Source: Euplotes cf. woodruffi 2 WChen-2021
Lineage: Eukaryota; Ciliophora; Spirotrichea; Euplotida; Euplotidae
NCBI GenBank assembly: GCA_021441665.1
Contig: JAGYYN010009893.1
Coordinates: 1-20,627, forward strand
DNA length: 20,627 bases
Direction: 5' to 3'
Part shown: positions 9,811 through 19,685 of the stretch, piece after piece
How positions within the stretch are numbered: the first letter of the stretch is position 1
Layout of the letters: every line of letters starts with the position of its first letter
Position numbers and translations under genes: made by a program
Notes under the pieces: model-generated
Database searches by the model: none
Told to the model about the DNA's origin: nothing
What the model saw: the letters and a program-made list of their open reading frames with translations, nothing else

Positions 9811-11543
9811 ATGGAGAAAACTAGTAAACTTAATGACTTTGAAATCCTGCAGACTTTGAAGAAGGGAGGCAATAGCACTGTTTATAAGGTCAGAAGGTTC
9901 TCTGACTACTGCATTTACGCAATGAAATAAGATTAAAATTGGACAACTTAATAAAATGCAGAAAGAAAGCGTACTCGATGAACTCAGAGCTCTTTCCTCT
10001 TTACAACACCCGAATATAATACAGTTTAAAGAGTCTTTTATCGACGAGTTATCAGAAAGCCTTTGCATTTTAATGGAATACTGAGATAATGGAAACCTGA
10101 AGGAACGGATTTTTAAACAAAAAGAACGAAAAGTAGATATTTTAATTTATTTTTGCTTATCACTTAATTTATTAAATTTAAAAATAACAAAATTTAAATT
10201 TCAAAATTAGTCTTGACATGTGGTATAAAAATAACATTTTATTTATAGGCTTTTCTCCCAGAGCAGCATATATGGAAATATTTTATCCAAATGGCAAAGG
10301 GAATTTCTTACCTCCACGAAAAAGATACGATTCACGGAGACCTAAAATCAGCGAATGTATTTCTTGTAAAAGACGGAAGTATCAAATTAGGAAACTTCAA
10401 TTTTTCAAATGAAATATCAAATGAAGAAAGCCCGCTATCTGCTCAGTTAGAGTCTCACTGCTACACGAGTCCAGAGACCGATAAAAGCAAAATTTACGAT
10501 AGCAAAAGTGATATCTGGTCGTTAGGATGAGTACTCTACGAAATGGCTGCACTTTTGCCTCCGTTCAGATCTAAGCATATTAAAAGTTAGTATACTGCTT
10601 AAAATTCACTCTGTCTGTGCTTTTGATTCGTTGTTCGTATTACAAAATAAAATAGGTGAATATCCGGATATCCCAACGCACTTCTCAAGCGATTTGAGGA
10701 ACGTGATAAAACTGTGATTAAAAGTATCACCGACTACGAGACCAACTGCAGAACAGCTGGTGAAGATTTCAACTCGTGAGGATGCACACACGACAAAGCA
10801 ATCTAACAGATGTCATTCTTATGACAAGTCAAATAAGTCCAACCTCTCTGTCGTTTCGAGGGAAAGAGACAGCAGCGTAAGTGCAGAATTATTGATTATT
10901 TAATAGTGAGAAGTCACCAAAAGAATGAGAAACAGCAAGCTAACATTGCTGAAATAAAAAGATCGGAGAGTGCTCTTCAATGCATGCCAAGATGCTGAAG
11001 AACCGAGATAAGCTCAATGAGCAATTTCGAAATAAACTCAACGACAGCAAAACTAGAATCAACGTGCTTCAAGTTCGTGAAGATAGAAATAACAATTCGA
11101 AAATCGTACTTCCTCGGATCCGTGATCAAATTGGACTGCAAAAGTTTGATGGTGAGTATACTTCTCTGTTTGTCGTAATTTTAGGACTTTTGCAAGATAG
11201 ATGCTTTTAATTTTTTGGATTAATGTTGGTCTTTTTAGGAGTTGAAAACTACCCATACCACAACATCAAGTCTCACAAGAACTCAACAACAACGAGTAAG
11301 CAGATCTTGCCTGGCCTTGCTTCAGTAAACAAAAGCATAAATGAAATACCGTCAAAAGAAAAGTACATAAAATACAAAAGTCTGCTTCAGAAAAATAGCA
11401 TTGCGACAGATAGAAACTACGGGTTGAAGGAAAGCCAGTTGAGACTGCAGACTTCATCTTCGTCACAGAACATGAGCGTGCAGGACGGCGGCCACGAAAG
11501 AGTTTACGGCTCACATGAAAAAGAACTTATTAAGTATCTTTAA
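9811..11543 (+). CDS. NEK-like protein kinase, probably catalytically impaired
   Basis: Start ATG 9811; five exons (introns 10133-10248, 10586-10655, 10877-10906 of 30 nt, 11152-11238) and +1 shifts at AAA-TAA 9925-9930 and 10952-10957; sum 476 codons. Kinase domain about residues 10-270: LKKGGNSTVYKV glycine loop, YAMK lysine (residue 39, directly at the shift site), LQHPNIIQFKESF, MEYCDNGNL with TGA Cys, HGDLKSAN catalytic loop, YTSPE, WSLGCVLYEMA with TGA Cys, and EYPDIPTHFS. These resemble NIMA-related kinases. The HRD Arg is Gly, and the DFG motif reads NFN (Asn at residue 156), so the Mg-binding Asp is missing and a pseudokinase is likely. The C-terminal 200 residues are basic and Ser/Asn-rich with no recognised domain. 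Without the first shift the product would end at residue 39. Confidence 0.9.
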
Positions 11544-11654
11544 TGTATAAATACTGTGCGTTATGCAATGTAACACTGCAAAGCAATAATTACTTATTTT
11601 TGCTGTATTAAAAATAAAATGAGCGTATTCTAAATACATGTAAATATATATTAC

Positions 11655-11666
11655 TTCAATATTGAA
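11655..11666. promoter_or_regulatory. Palindrome TTCAATATTGAA, copy 1 (breakage-motif-like)
   Basis: A perfect 12-bp palindrome. The plus-strand half continues as TATTGAAACT, a full match to HATTGAAaHH. It lies 112 bp after the kinase stop codon. A role in chromosome fragmentation is inference. Confidence 0.4.
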
Positions 11667-11835
11667 ACTGCAAATTATATTTGTGATAATATAACTTACA
11701 AATATAATTCAATTTTATAAGTAAATATTAATGCTTTTATTGATAATAATTTTTAAAATTAAGATAAATATATTCATAATTCAACTGAATTTTTTCTTGG
11801 TTTGAAATCAATTGGTATTGGATCACCGCGCTGAT

Positions 11836-11847
11836 TTCAATATTGAA
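11836..11847. promoter_or_regulatory. Palindrome TTCAATATTGAA, copy 2
   Basis: The same 12-bp palindrome as at 11655-11666, 181 bp further on and in the same intergenic gap. Flanks differ, so this is a shared short motif and not a long repeat. Confidence 0.4.
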
Positions 11848-12235
11848 TCAAATAAATTAGGAGTCAAGGTTGGAGATTATTATGAGTAATTTGAGATTGT
11901 AATGATGAGGATATGATCACTTGGTTTAGACTTGTATTCTTTATTTTTAAATGTTTGACTGGTTTATAAACATATTATTGCGATACTACTTACAATCAAA
12001 ATTTTGAGTTTAATTTAATATTCGTAATTTTGATTAAATCAAAACTTATTTTGTATTTAAGACATAGTAAAAAGAACAAATTTTATTTGCTTTAAGGTGA
12101 ATAATAAATAAAAATCATTTTAATTGCATAATATTTAATTTTATGTTTTTTAGTAAAAAATTAGTCTTTTCAAAATAATTACATAAAAAATCTTTTTAGC
12201 CTTCTTGATTTCAAATACAATTTAGGTATGATAAA

Positions 12236-13137
12236 TTACTTTTGACGGATGCTATTTTTAAAGCTTTTAATTCTTTCAAATGCAGTTTGCGCTTCATGTT
12301 CTAGACTTTGATGCAGTTCAGAGCATTCCTATAACCTAAGCGTTTAAACTTTTGCCAAAAACTAGTTTTTTTGTTTATTCGAGTTAAAAATAGTTAGATT
12401 TTCAACCAATAGATTTCCGTTTAACAAATGCAATAATCTGACCTGTAAAATATCTGCGATTATATTTCTGGAAGTAGAAATATACGATTCCCGGATACTG
12501 CTCATATTTTTATTGCTGGCAACATTATTAAGTCTCCTGGCTTTTTGCATTGTGTACTTATACTCTGCGTCATATCGAAAAGATCGCTTGGACTTTGTAC
12601 TTTGCCCTTGGTCAACTATACCACAGTCAGCTGTGAAGTTGTCTAAATTACAGAGCGCAGCTGCGTCAGTCTGGTCAACCTCTGCGTCGCATCTCCGATG
12701 AATCGCTGGGGTGAAGATGTTTCACGGGACTGAGCTTCGCTTGGAACTGTCAAACGGACTGATCCTCACTTTTGAAAGGGAGGGAAGCTGAGGTCTGCAG
12801 TTAACGGTTGAATTGACCACTTCCTTCTTTACATTCCGGTATCTGCGCACGTACTTTCTCAAGTTTTTGATATTATCGATATTTAGCTTTGGCAGCTGAT
12901 GCTGGTTGTTATTTTGGGTTGTAAACTCTCTTCAGATCTTTGAGTGAGTTCTTGCAAGGAGACAGCTCTAAATTATATTGAGGAAAGGGCGGGCTGAACC
13001 AACTTACCTTTCAAACTCTTTTCTGTATTCAACTTTTCAGCTGAATTGTCAATTGGAGTGATGGCCCTGTTTATTAAGATGGCTGTATAGTTACTGATCG
13101 ATTTTGTGGTTCAGAGTCAATGCTTTTTGGATGTCAT
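12236..13137 (-). CDS. Unknown basic protein, three exons
   Basis: Start ATG 13137 (MTSKKHCLCTTKSISNY, both Cys from TGA). Introns 12968-13007 (40 nt) and 12329-12442. One +1 shift at AAA-TAA 12914-12909. Exons sum to 249 codons (248 residues), ending at TAA 12236-12238 after SFKNSIRQK. The central exon is the strongest evidence: a 525-nt frame with coding-like use, containing LRKYVRRYRNVKKEV and a TGA Cys. The chain is rich in Arg, Lys, Ser and Asn, with no membrane span or recognised domain. The gene runs toward the kinase at 9811-11543 (convergent). Function unknown. Confidence 0.72.
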
Positions 13138-13611
13138 TTGTTTTGAATGTCTTCGTGTTTATTGCTAGTTTGATTATTTAAAAATTCAGGATTAAAATCA
13201 TTAATCTTTGTTTTATAAAATTGGAATTTAGATGCAGGCAATTATTAAAAAGCAAGGAAGGTAATGAGAATATAAAAACAAGTATAGTTTAGTGATTTTT
13301 ACAAGCTTGTGAATCATTTGCCTTTAATGTCTGCGATTGTCCATCTGCTGTTTGAATATCGATTCTTAGGTTTTCTCTCTTTAATAATCAAGTTGATAAT
13401 TCATATTATTTACAAAGTCGATAAAGGCGTACTTGTTCTTTTATTTTTTCTTCGCTTAAGATTTGATTTTTTGGACTGTTAAAAATACACTCTATCAGAT
13501 CAAGAACTTCAAGTTACTTTTATTTTTAATCCTTCTTGATTTTATATTAGGAAGTTGTCAAAATGTAACATTGTGGTTCTAAATTGGATAAAGTATTACT
13601 AAATTTATACT
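13138..13611. other. AT-rich spacer, no gene seen
   Basis: About 470 bp between two minus-strand genes. All frames are broken by frequent TAA and TAG. No motif of note, and no ATTGAA near the start of the downstream gene at 13137. Confidence 0.5.
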
Positions 13612-14438
13612 TTATTTTATTCTGCTAATTTCTTTTATCGGCTTGAGTTGAATTTTACTTCTAAAAATAATAAAATTACCATACTGAAATGAATAATTAT
13701 TAGCAAGTTCTTTCGAAAGATCGAATTCTCCGCTTGAAATATCATTCCTGGCTCTATCTTTACTAAGAGGTCCTTTAAACATATCGCCTCTTTTATAAAA
13801 GAAAAACGATCCGATTTTGGAAGTTTTTTCAACGAATTTGACAATCTAAAGCATAAACTGCAGCCGTTACTTTATTTGCTTTGTTTTAAGCTTTTATTGC
13901 AATTAAAAGTGAATTTTCTGGTTCTGAATTCATTACTTGATCGGATCTTCAATGACCCCATCCCACTGGTCTAAGCAGTAATAAATATCTGTACCTCTGA
14001 CTTCAACACTGTGGTGGATATTCATCCGTCTGGCTCTTGATTTATTCTTATTATAACGACTGCTGGAGGAGGATGAAGACTCGTCTCGGTCTTGCACTTG
14101 ACCCCGCTTATTTATCAAGTTTGAGTCTATAAGTTAGTCAGTTTGGTTACCACTCCTTCTCGAAGATCATTTCGATGATCTCTGGATGTAAATTGGTGCT
14201 GTAAAGCTTAAATATCTTGCTCTCCTGCTTCTCCCTATGATCATTTATATTCAGACTCAAGTCCAGGCGTTTGCATTTTTAGGCTTGATTTAAAATGATC
14301 GTATACAATTTTGATTTTATGCAATTTGCGAAGTCGGAGAAGGTTAGAGAAGTACCCGGATGGGTTGGACAGCCGGTTGAAGATCTCTTGCTTTGATTTC
14401 TTTTGGGGCTTGGATTTGGATGGAGAACTGGAACTCAT
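13612..14438 (-). CDS. Second FYKRGDMFK-motif protein, unresolved 3' join
   Basis: Start ATG 14438 (MSSSSPSKSKPQKKSKQ). Micro-introns 14235-14256 (22 nt) and 14127-14150 (24 nt), and a +1 shift at AAA-TAA 14113-14108, keep the frame open to AAG 13936 (WDGVIEDPIK). A 90-nt stretch with in-frame stops follows (13846-13935). The same frame then resumes at 13845 with IVKFVEKTSKIG and FFFYKRGDMFKG, ending at TAA 13612-13614. This segment aligns with FCDQTVKVG and FYFYKRGDMFKS of the gene at 1987-4062, so the frame is real. A canonical GT-AG intron here leaves the wrong phase, so the 90 nt may be an IES, a non-canonical intron, or part of two separate genes. One run of six Ser and an Arg/Lys-rich patch are visible. 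Function unknown; about 229 residues if joined. Confidence 0.6.
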
Positions 14439-14970
14439 TTTTGATATTTTTATTATTATAATGATGATGGAATGGAGATTTGGAGGAAGTGGGATGGAGG
14501 TGATTGGATGGATTTAGTGGTGTTGTTGATGTGTATTTAGATGAGAGGCGCTTTGAATGTGAAATTATAGAGATTAAATATTTTTATTAAAAATAATCTT
14601 ATTGGAAGCTAATGATTGTTATTATAAAGTTTTTTATTTTAAAAATTCAAAAAATTTTTTATTTAAATACAAACAAAAACTATGATTTATTATAGCCAAA
14701 AGTTTAAGAAATGCAAATTACAAGCAATTAATTCTCATAAAATAATTCCAAATAATTTATTCAAATTTCTCCTCGCAAACATGTCCATTTCAAACTTACT
14801 GGATAAAAATCAACATCTCTCCTGCACTCGCATCAATCGAAATTTGCTGTTATCCATTGTTTCCTATACTTTTACTTAAACCTGTCTTCATCTGGCATAA
14901 ACCATAAAACTGCATGCCGAGCAAGTCCAAGTCAATAATATAATTGAATTAAAACTGCAATATCTAGGAA
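14439..14970. other. Divergent intergenic region, C-rich leader then AT-rich spacer
   Basis: Upstream of the minus-strand start at 14438, the minus strand is rich in C, T and A over about 14460-14540 (CATCC and CTCC repeats), unlike the AT-rich background. The rest is AT-rich spacer up to the kinase start. A plus-strand frame at 14682-14879 has AT-driven composition and no homology, and I do not call it. Confidence 0.4.
14943..14948 (+). promoter_or_regulatory. ATTGAA motif 22 nt before an ATG
   Basis: ATTGAA 22 nt upstream of the kinase ATG at 14971, in line with the 20-21 nt spacing at 1987, 9811 and 19577. Context AATTGAATTA. Confidence 0.45.
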
Positions 14971-16437
<1,467 letters not shown>

Positions 16438-16686
16438 TTTTATTAGAATAAATCAGGATTTCAACTTGATAATACTAAGTCGCTATCAGCACAAAATTTT
16501 TATGATTATATTAAAATACAAATAAATCCACTGCCTGATATTATAATAGCTACATCAGCCTGGTAACGGCTATTATACTATTCGGAATTTCAAAATCATT
16601 TTTGATTTGTTTGCTAAATGACTTATCCTTAGCTGAGTTTAGACTTGATTTTCACTTAAAATTGCTTAATTTCATATTTTTCTAAA

Positions 16687-16692
16687 ATTGAA
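16687..16692 (+). promoter_or_regulatory. Chromosome-breakage-like motif
   Basis: AATTGAAATC matches HATTGAAaHH in full. It lies 250 bp after the kinase stop. The same consensus also occurs once inside the kinase exon near 15200, so the motif alone is not specific. Confidence 0.3.
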
Positions 16693-17056
16693 ATCTGAAT
16701 TGGATCTACTGGCAAGCAAATATTACTGTTTTAAAATATAATAGAACAATTTTATCTTTTAGTTATTTTTTATTTAATTTGGAATATACGATCAGTGGGT
16801 CTTAAATGTAAAAATTAGCATTTGAGATTAAAAAGAGTTTTTATTAAAGATTTTATCGTGTATTTTTATATCGATTATCATTTTGATGTTGTTTTATTTA
16901 CTCGAAAGTAAAAATATCAAATATTTTATGATCAATTTTAACACTTACTTCACTTTAGTTGTTAAGATGCTTAGTTTATTATTTAAGGTTCGTATAATAT
17001 CATGAATGAGTTATCAAAGTTGCTTAGTAACATGTTTAAAGCAATATTAGATTTAT

Positions 17057-17062
17057 TTCAAT
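17057..17062 (-). promoter_or_regulatory. Chromosome-breakage-like motif, minus orientation
   Basis: On the minus strand AATTGAAATA, a full match to HATTGAAaHH, about 160 bp past the end of the small-TIM gene. Confidence 0.3.
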
Positions 17063-17222
17063 TATTTTATGAAATATTATTTAATTGGCTATAGTATTTT
17101 GTTAAACCACTTTATGAACAATCAATTAAACTACCGAACATATCAAGATCATAAATCTCTTTTTTTACTTACCATTTTCCTCATTACTAAAAAAACCTGA
17201 AAGGATACATCCTCATAAATCT

Positions 17223-18271
17223 CTAAAATTTGAGAATATTGGGTCTAAAGATTAAGCCCAAAAGCCACGAATTGGAGTCTAAATTTCTGATGGATGAAAG
17301 CTCAATAAGCAAGGTGGACTACTGAATATACTTTGAGAACATGAGCGGGTTGGAGCAGTTTACATCGATCTCATTTTTGACTATCTTCGTGATTCGGTTC
17401 GTGACAGTTGCTCATCTAGAGATTCAATCGTTCTCTTTGTCTGTATTTTCCACGTTCATTTCTCTAAAGTCAAAACAACGGCTACTGCAAGTGTCGGACA
17501 GCTTGGACAGAAAGGCAATGAAGTCTTCGTTTTGTCTTAAGTTGCTTGCTTCGATTTCTTTTAAAATTTTGTCTGAAAAATCAGAGTTGGATATATCAAA
17601 CTATAATTATATAATAATATTCTCTCGTGCACGCGAATTTAAAAATCAATCAAGAATAATGATTCACAAAATTTTGTTTGCTTAGTAAAAATGTTATCAA
17701 TATATTCGGATGAGATAATTATTCAAAAATTATATCTTTTCCGCAGCTAAGCTTAATAATACTGGTTATATTGCTGATTTAAAAATCTCAAATATGTAAT
17801 TGTAAAGAATTTATTGTCAAATAATCTTACATCAGCTGCAGGTCTTCCAGTTGTCTTTTTGTATATATAATTCAGACCTCTTGTTGGCTTGCCTTGTTCA
17901 GCAGTGAATTCGAGAATCGAATCAAACTCAGATCTTGTATTCTCGATCATCACAAGCCTCGCTGTGCATGAGCTCATGCACTTGAGCTCTGATTGAGAGA
18001 ACAGCTCTTCGCCATATTTAAATGTCGACTTTATAGGTTCGTTCGGCTTTGCTTCTGAAAGGACCTCTTTAATCTCCATTTTTGGAGTCATATCGATTCA
18101 CGACTTGAAACAAGTCGTGGTGTAGTCCCAGAAGTCTTTGTTATTTCGTCTGGTACAACTGGTTTTTATTAATTACAATTAAAGATAAAATGTGTATAGA
18201 TTCTTGATCCGATCAGTAGCCACCATTATATCGCGATTAGATGGCTGATCCTGTTGATTACTCTGACTCAT
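17223..18271 (-). CDS. Small-TIM chaperone with two twin-CX3C domains fused
   Basis: Small TIM proteins escort membrane proteins through the mitochondrial intermembrane space; each has two CX3C motifs. Domain 1: CFKSC (18112-18098, last Cys TGA) and CMSSC (17980-17966), 39 residues apart, followed by TARLVMIENTRSEFDSILEF. Domain 2: CSSRC (17489-17475) and CISRC (17426-17412, both Cys TGA), 16 residues apart, the usual spacing, followed by ATVTNRITKIVKNE. A phase-0 intron (17601-17830, donor GTAAGA) joins the two domains. Between them there is no ATG in any minus frame that could start domain 2 alone, so one fused protein is the simplest reading. First exon 18271-18224, intron 18159-18223, +1 shift at AAA-TAA 18146-18141 and last intron 17287-17331 give 235 residues; the first join is least certain. 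Most known small TIMs are single-domain, 80-110 residues. Confidence 0.8.
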
Positions 18272-18323
18272 TTTATACTAATTAAAGGCTACAATTATTA
18301 ATTTATTTTTGAGTTCTGATTTA

Positions 18324-18329
18324 ATTGAA
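18324..18329 (+). promoter_or_regulatory. Chromosome-breakage-like motif
   Basis: AATTGAAAAC, a full match to HATTGAAaHH, in the 229-bp gap between the small-TIM start (18271) and the DHHC stop (18501). Confidence 0.35.
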
Positions 18330-18500
18330 AACTTGATGTAATTATCTTATATCCAATTCAGACTCGATTTCTAAAGAAATACTATTCTTATATTAACTAT
18401 TTCCAGGTTAGACTTGTCATTTAGAAATTATAGATTTTTATAAGTCTTTTTAAGTAAAAAATAAGCAAAAGTCAGATGTTAAGAGGTTAAATATCGATAT

Positions 18501-19577
18501 TTAGTGATACACATATTCAACTCCATCTGAATCTCTGTTAACAGGAGATACAGGAATGAACCATGTCTTAAAGTCGTCTCCAAATACTGTTTGGAAGTTG
18601 CTATACCAATCCTTACGATCAAATGGATTTCGTTTGCCATATGCGCCCATTTCAATCGTGGTCTCGTTAACTCCAAGTAAGTATAAATGGACTGAGAGCA
18701 AGAGAAGCAGCGCGCATCCCAATGCGATTGAAAGAACACAGGCTATCAGATGGTGGATGTCTATTTCTCCAGTCTTCGGATCCTTCTGAGCAACTCCTAG
18801 CAGAATACCAATTATGATCGAGCCTGCTATGATGATTCCTCCGTTTAATGAATAAATCAAGAATCAGACGAAGTACTTGTGGTTCTCGAAGCCCACACAG
18901 TTACCAATCCACGGGCAGTGGTGGTCCATCCTGAGAACACATCTTTGTCACATTGATCAGTGATGGCTTCGAGGAGGCTTGATGTTGTCTCACTTACTTC
19001 AGTATCGAAAAGTACTGCTGCGGAGGGCGTCTCTTCTCTTACTGCAATGAGGAGTCTCCATCCTTCGGATCGTCCTTTGGTCTTGAGACTGTCTTGCAAA
19101 GTGGCTGCCGGATGAGGGATTAGGAGATTCTATATCACAATTGGCTCTTTCTTTATCTTCTTCCGTTCGAGAATAAGTGAAAGATCCGAACTGCCCAGGG
19201 TTGTCCCTGCGAGAGCAAGTGCTGTCGTTTGGCATGATTTCGTTGGGATTCTGGACTCTTCTGTACATTGATGAGAACTTGTCTTTGAGATCTTCAGTTG
19301 TGTATCCAGGGTTTGACAGCAAGCATCTTAAGTAAGACCAAACTAGCATCAGTGTATTTATACTCATATATCAGTAAATAATTATTTAATTAAAGTTTAG
19401 ATAAATAATAAGTTTGTAAGTAATTATAGGAATGACAATTGAAGTGCTGTCCATCAATCCAGGAATGAATCTGAAATAAAATACGTAAAGTAGGTATGAC
19501 ACAATTGCTATAGTGAAAACTGAAGGAAATTTAACCATCAAAGTCTGAATGATTATGTTTCGCTTCTTTTCTGCCAT
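18501..19577 (-). CDS. DHHC palmitoyltransferase (protein S-acyltransferase)
   Basis: Transfers palmitate to protein cysteines; a membrane enzyme. Start ATG 19577 (MAEKKRN); an upstream in-frame ATG at 19613 lies in AT-rich leader. The gene is intronless, 349 residues once a 27-bp insert is removed. Four membrane spans: PSVFTIAIVSYLLYVFYF, the IVIPIITYKLIIY region, the CFLIYSLNGGIIIAG region and the LIACVLSIALGCALLLLL region. SNPG follows span 2. The Cys-rich domain reads RYCSKC, KPPRSHHC, SMCQRCVLRM, DHHCPWIGNCVGFENHKYF with DHHC at 18926-18915 (Asp 209). The zinc-ligand cysteines CSKC, HHCSMC are largely TGA, which fixes the genetic code. The family TTxE (ETTIEMG) and NPFDRKDWYSN motifs follow span 4. 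ATTGAA lies 21 nt before the ATG. All catalytic residues are present. Confidence 0.95.
19375..19401. mobile_element. Candidate 27-bp IES in the DHHC gene
   Basis: TAAATAAT occurs at 19375-19382 and again at 19402-19409. Between them the DHHC frame meets TAA, yet the same frame resumes immediately and encodes the rest of the protein. Deleting 27 bp (one repeat plus spacer, exactly nine codons) removes the stop and leaves one continuous second membrane span. No GT-AG intron fits. The 8-bp repeat contains TA, as IES ends should. If real it is close to the smallest known IES size class in ciliates. Confidence 0.6.
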
Positions 19578-19598
19578 CTTAATTATTAATAATATTGT

Positions 19599-19604
19599 TT
19601 CAAT
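19599..19604 (-). promoter_or_regulatory. ATTGAA motif 21 nt before the DHHC start
   Basis: On the minus strand AATTGAAACA, a full match to HATTGAAaHH, with 21 nt between it and the ATG at 19577. It shares orientation and spacing with the motifs before 1987, 9811 and 14971. Confidence 0.5.
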
Positions 19605-19685
19605 TATGTACAAAAAATAATAAAAAGAATAATTTAGTCAAGATATTGAATGTCTAATTTTTATGGGCTGTTATGAAATAATATT

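Larger units (their letters stand above)
11544..12235. other. AT-rich intergenic region with two copies of a 12-bp palindrome
   Basis: No coding frame is supported between two genes that converge here. The palindrome TTCAATATTGAA occurs at 11655-11666 and 11836-11847 and carries the ATTGAA core on both strands. Poly(A) signals cannot be told from the AT-rich background. Nothing else stands out. Confidence 0.55.
16438..17222. other. AT-rich convergent intergenic region
   Basis: No gene seen over 785 bp between the kinase and small-TIM genes, which converge. It holds two full matches to the breakage consensus: AATTGAAATC around 16687 on the plus strand and AATTGAAATA around 17057 on the minus strand. 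Two nanochromosome ends could lie here. Confidence 0.5.

Noticed and set aside
13635-13844. Open minus-strand frame reading SNSLKKLPKSDRF
   Set aside because: It fits a canonical splice, but the overlapping frame matches the FYKRGDMFK protein at 1987-4062, so this frame is probably a shadow.
14235-14260. +1 frameshift at TCA-TAG
   Set aside because: A 22-nt GT-AG intron ending at the same TAG gives the same frame and is the simpler reading.
14682-14879. 65-codon plus-strand frame
   Set aside because: Rich in Ile, Asn, Lys and Leu as expected from AT bias; no homology and no upstream motif.
17341-17685. 114-codon plus-strand open frame
   Set aside because: It lies opposite the second small-TIM domain, whose minus-strand frame with TGA as Cys has the CX3C motifs; the plus frame has no recognisable features.
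17965-17980. 16-bp palindrome TGCATGAGCTCATGCA
   Set aside because: It encodes the CMSSC motif; coding constraint explains it.
18099-18119. Hairpin CACGACTTG-AAA-CAAGTCGTG
   Set aside because: Perfect 9-bp arms, but it encodes the first CX3C motif of the small-TIM gene; more likely a coding coincidence.
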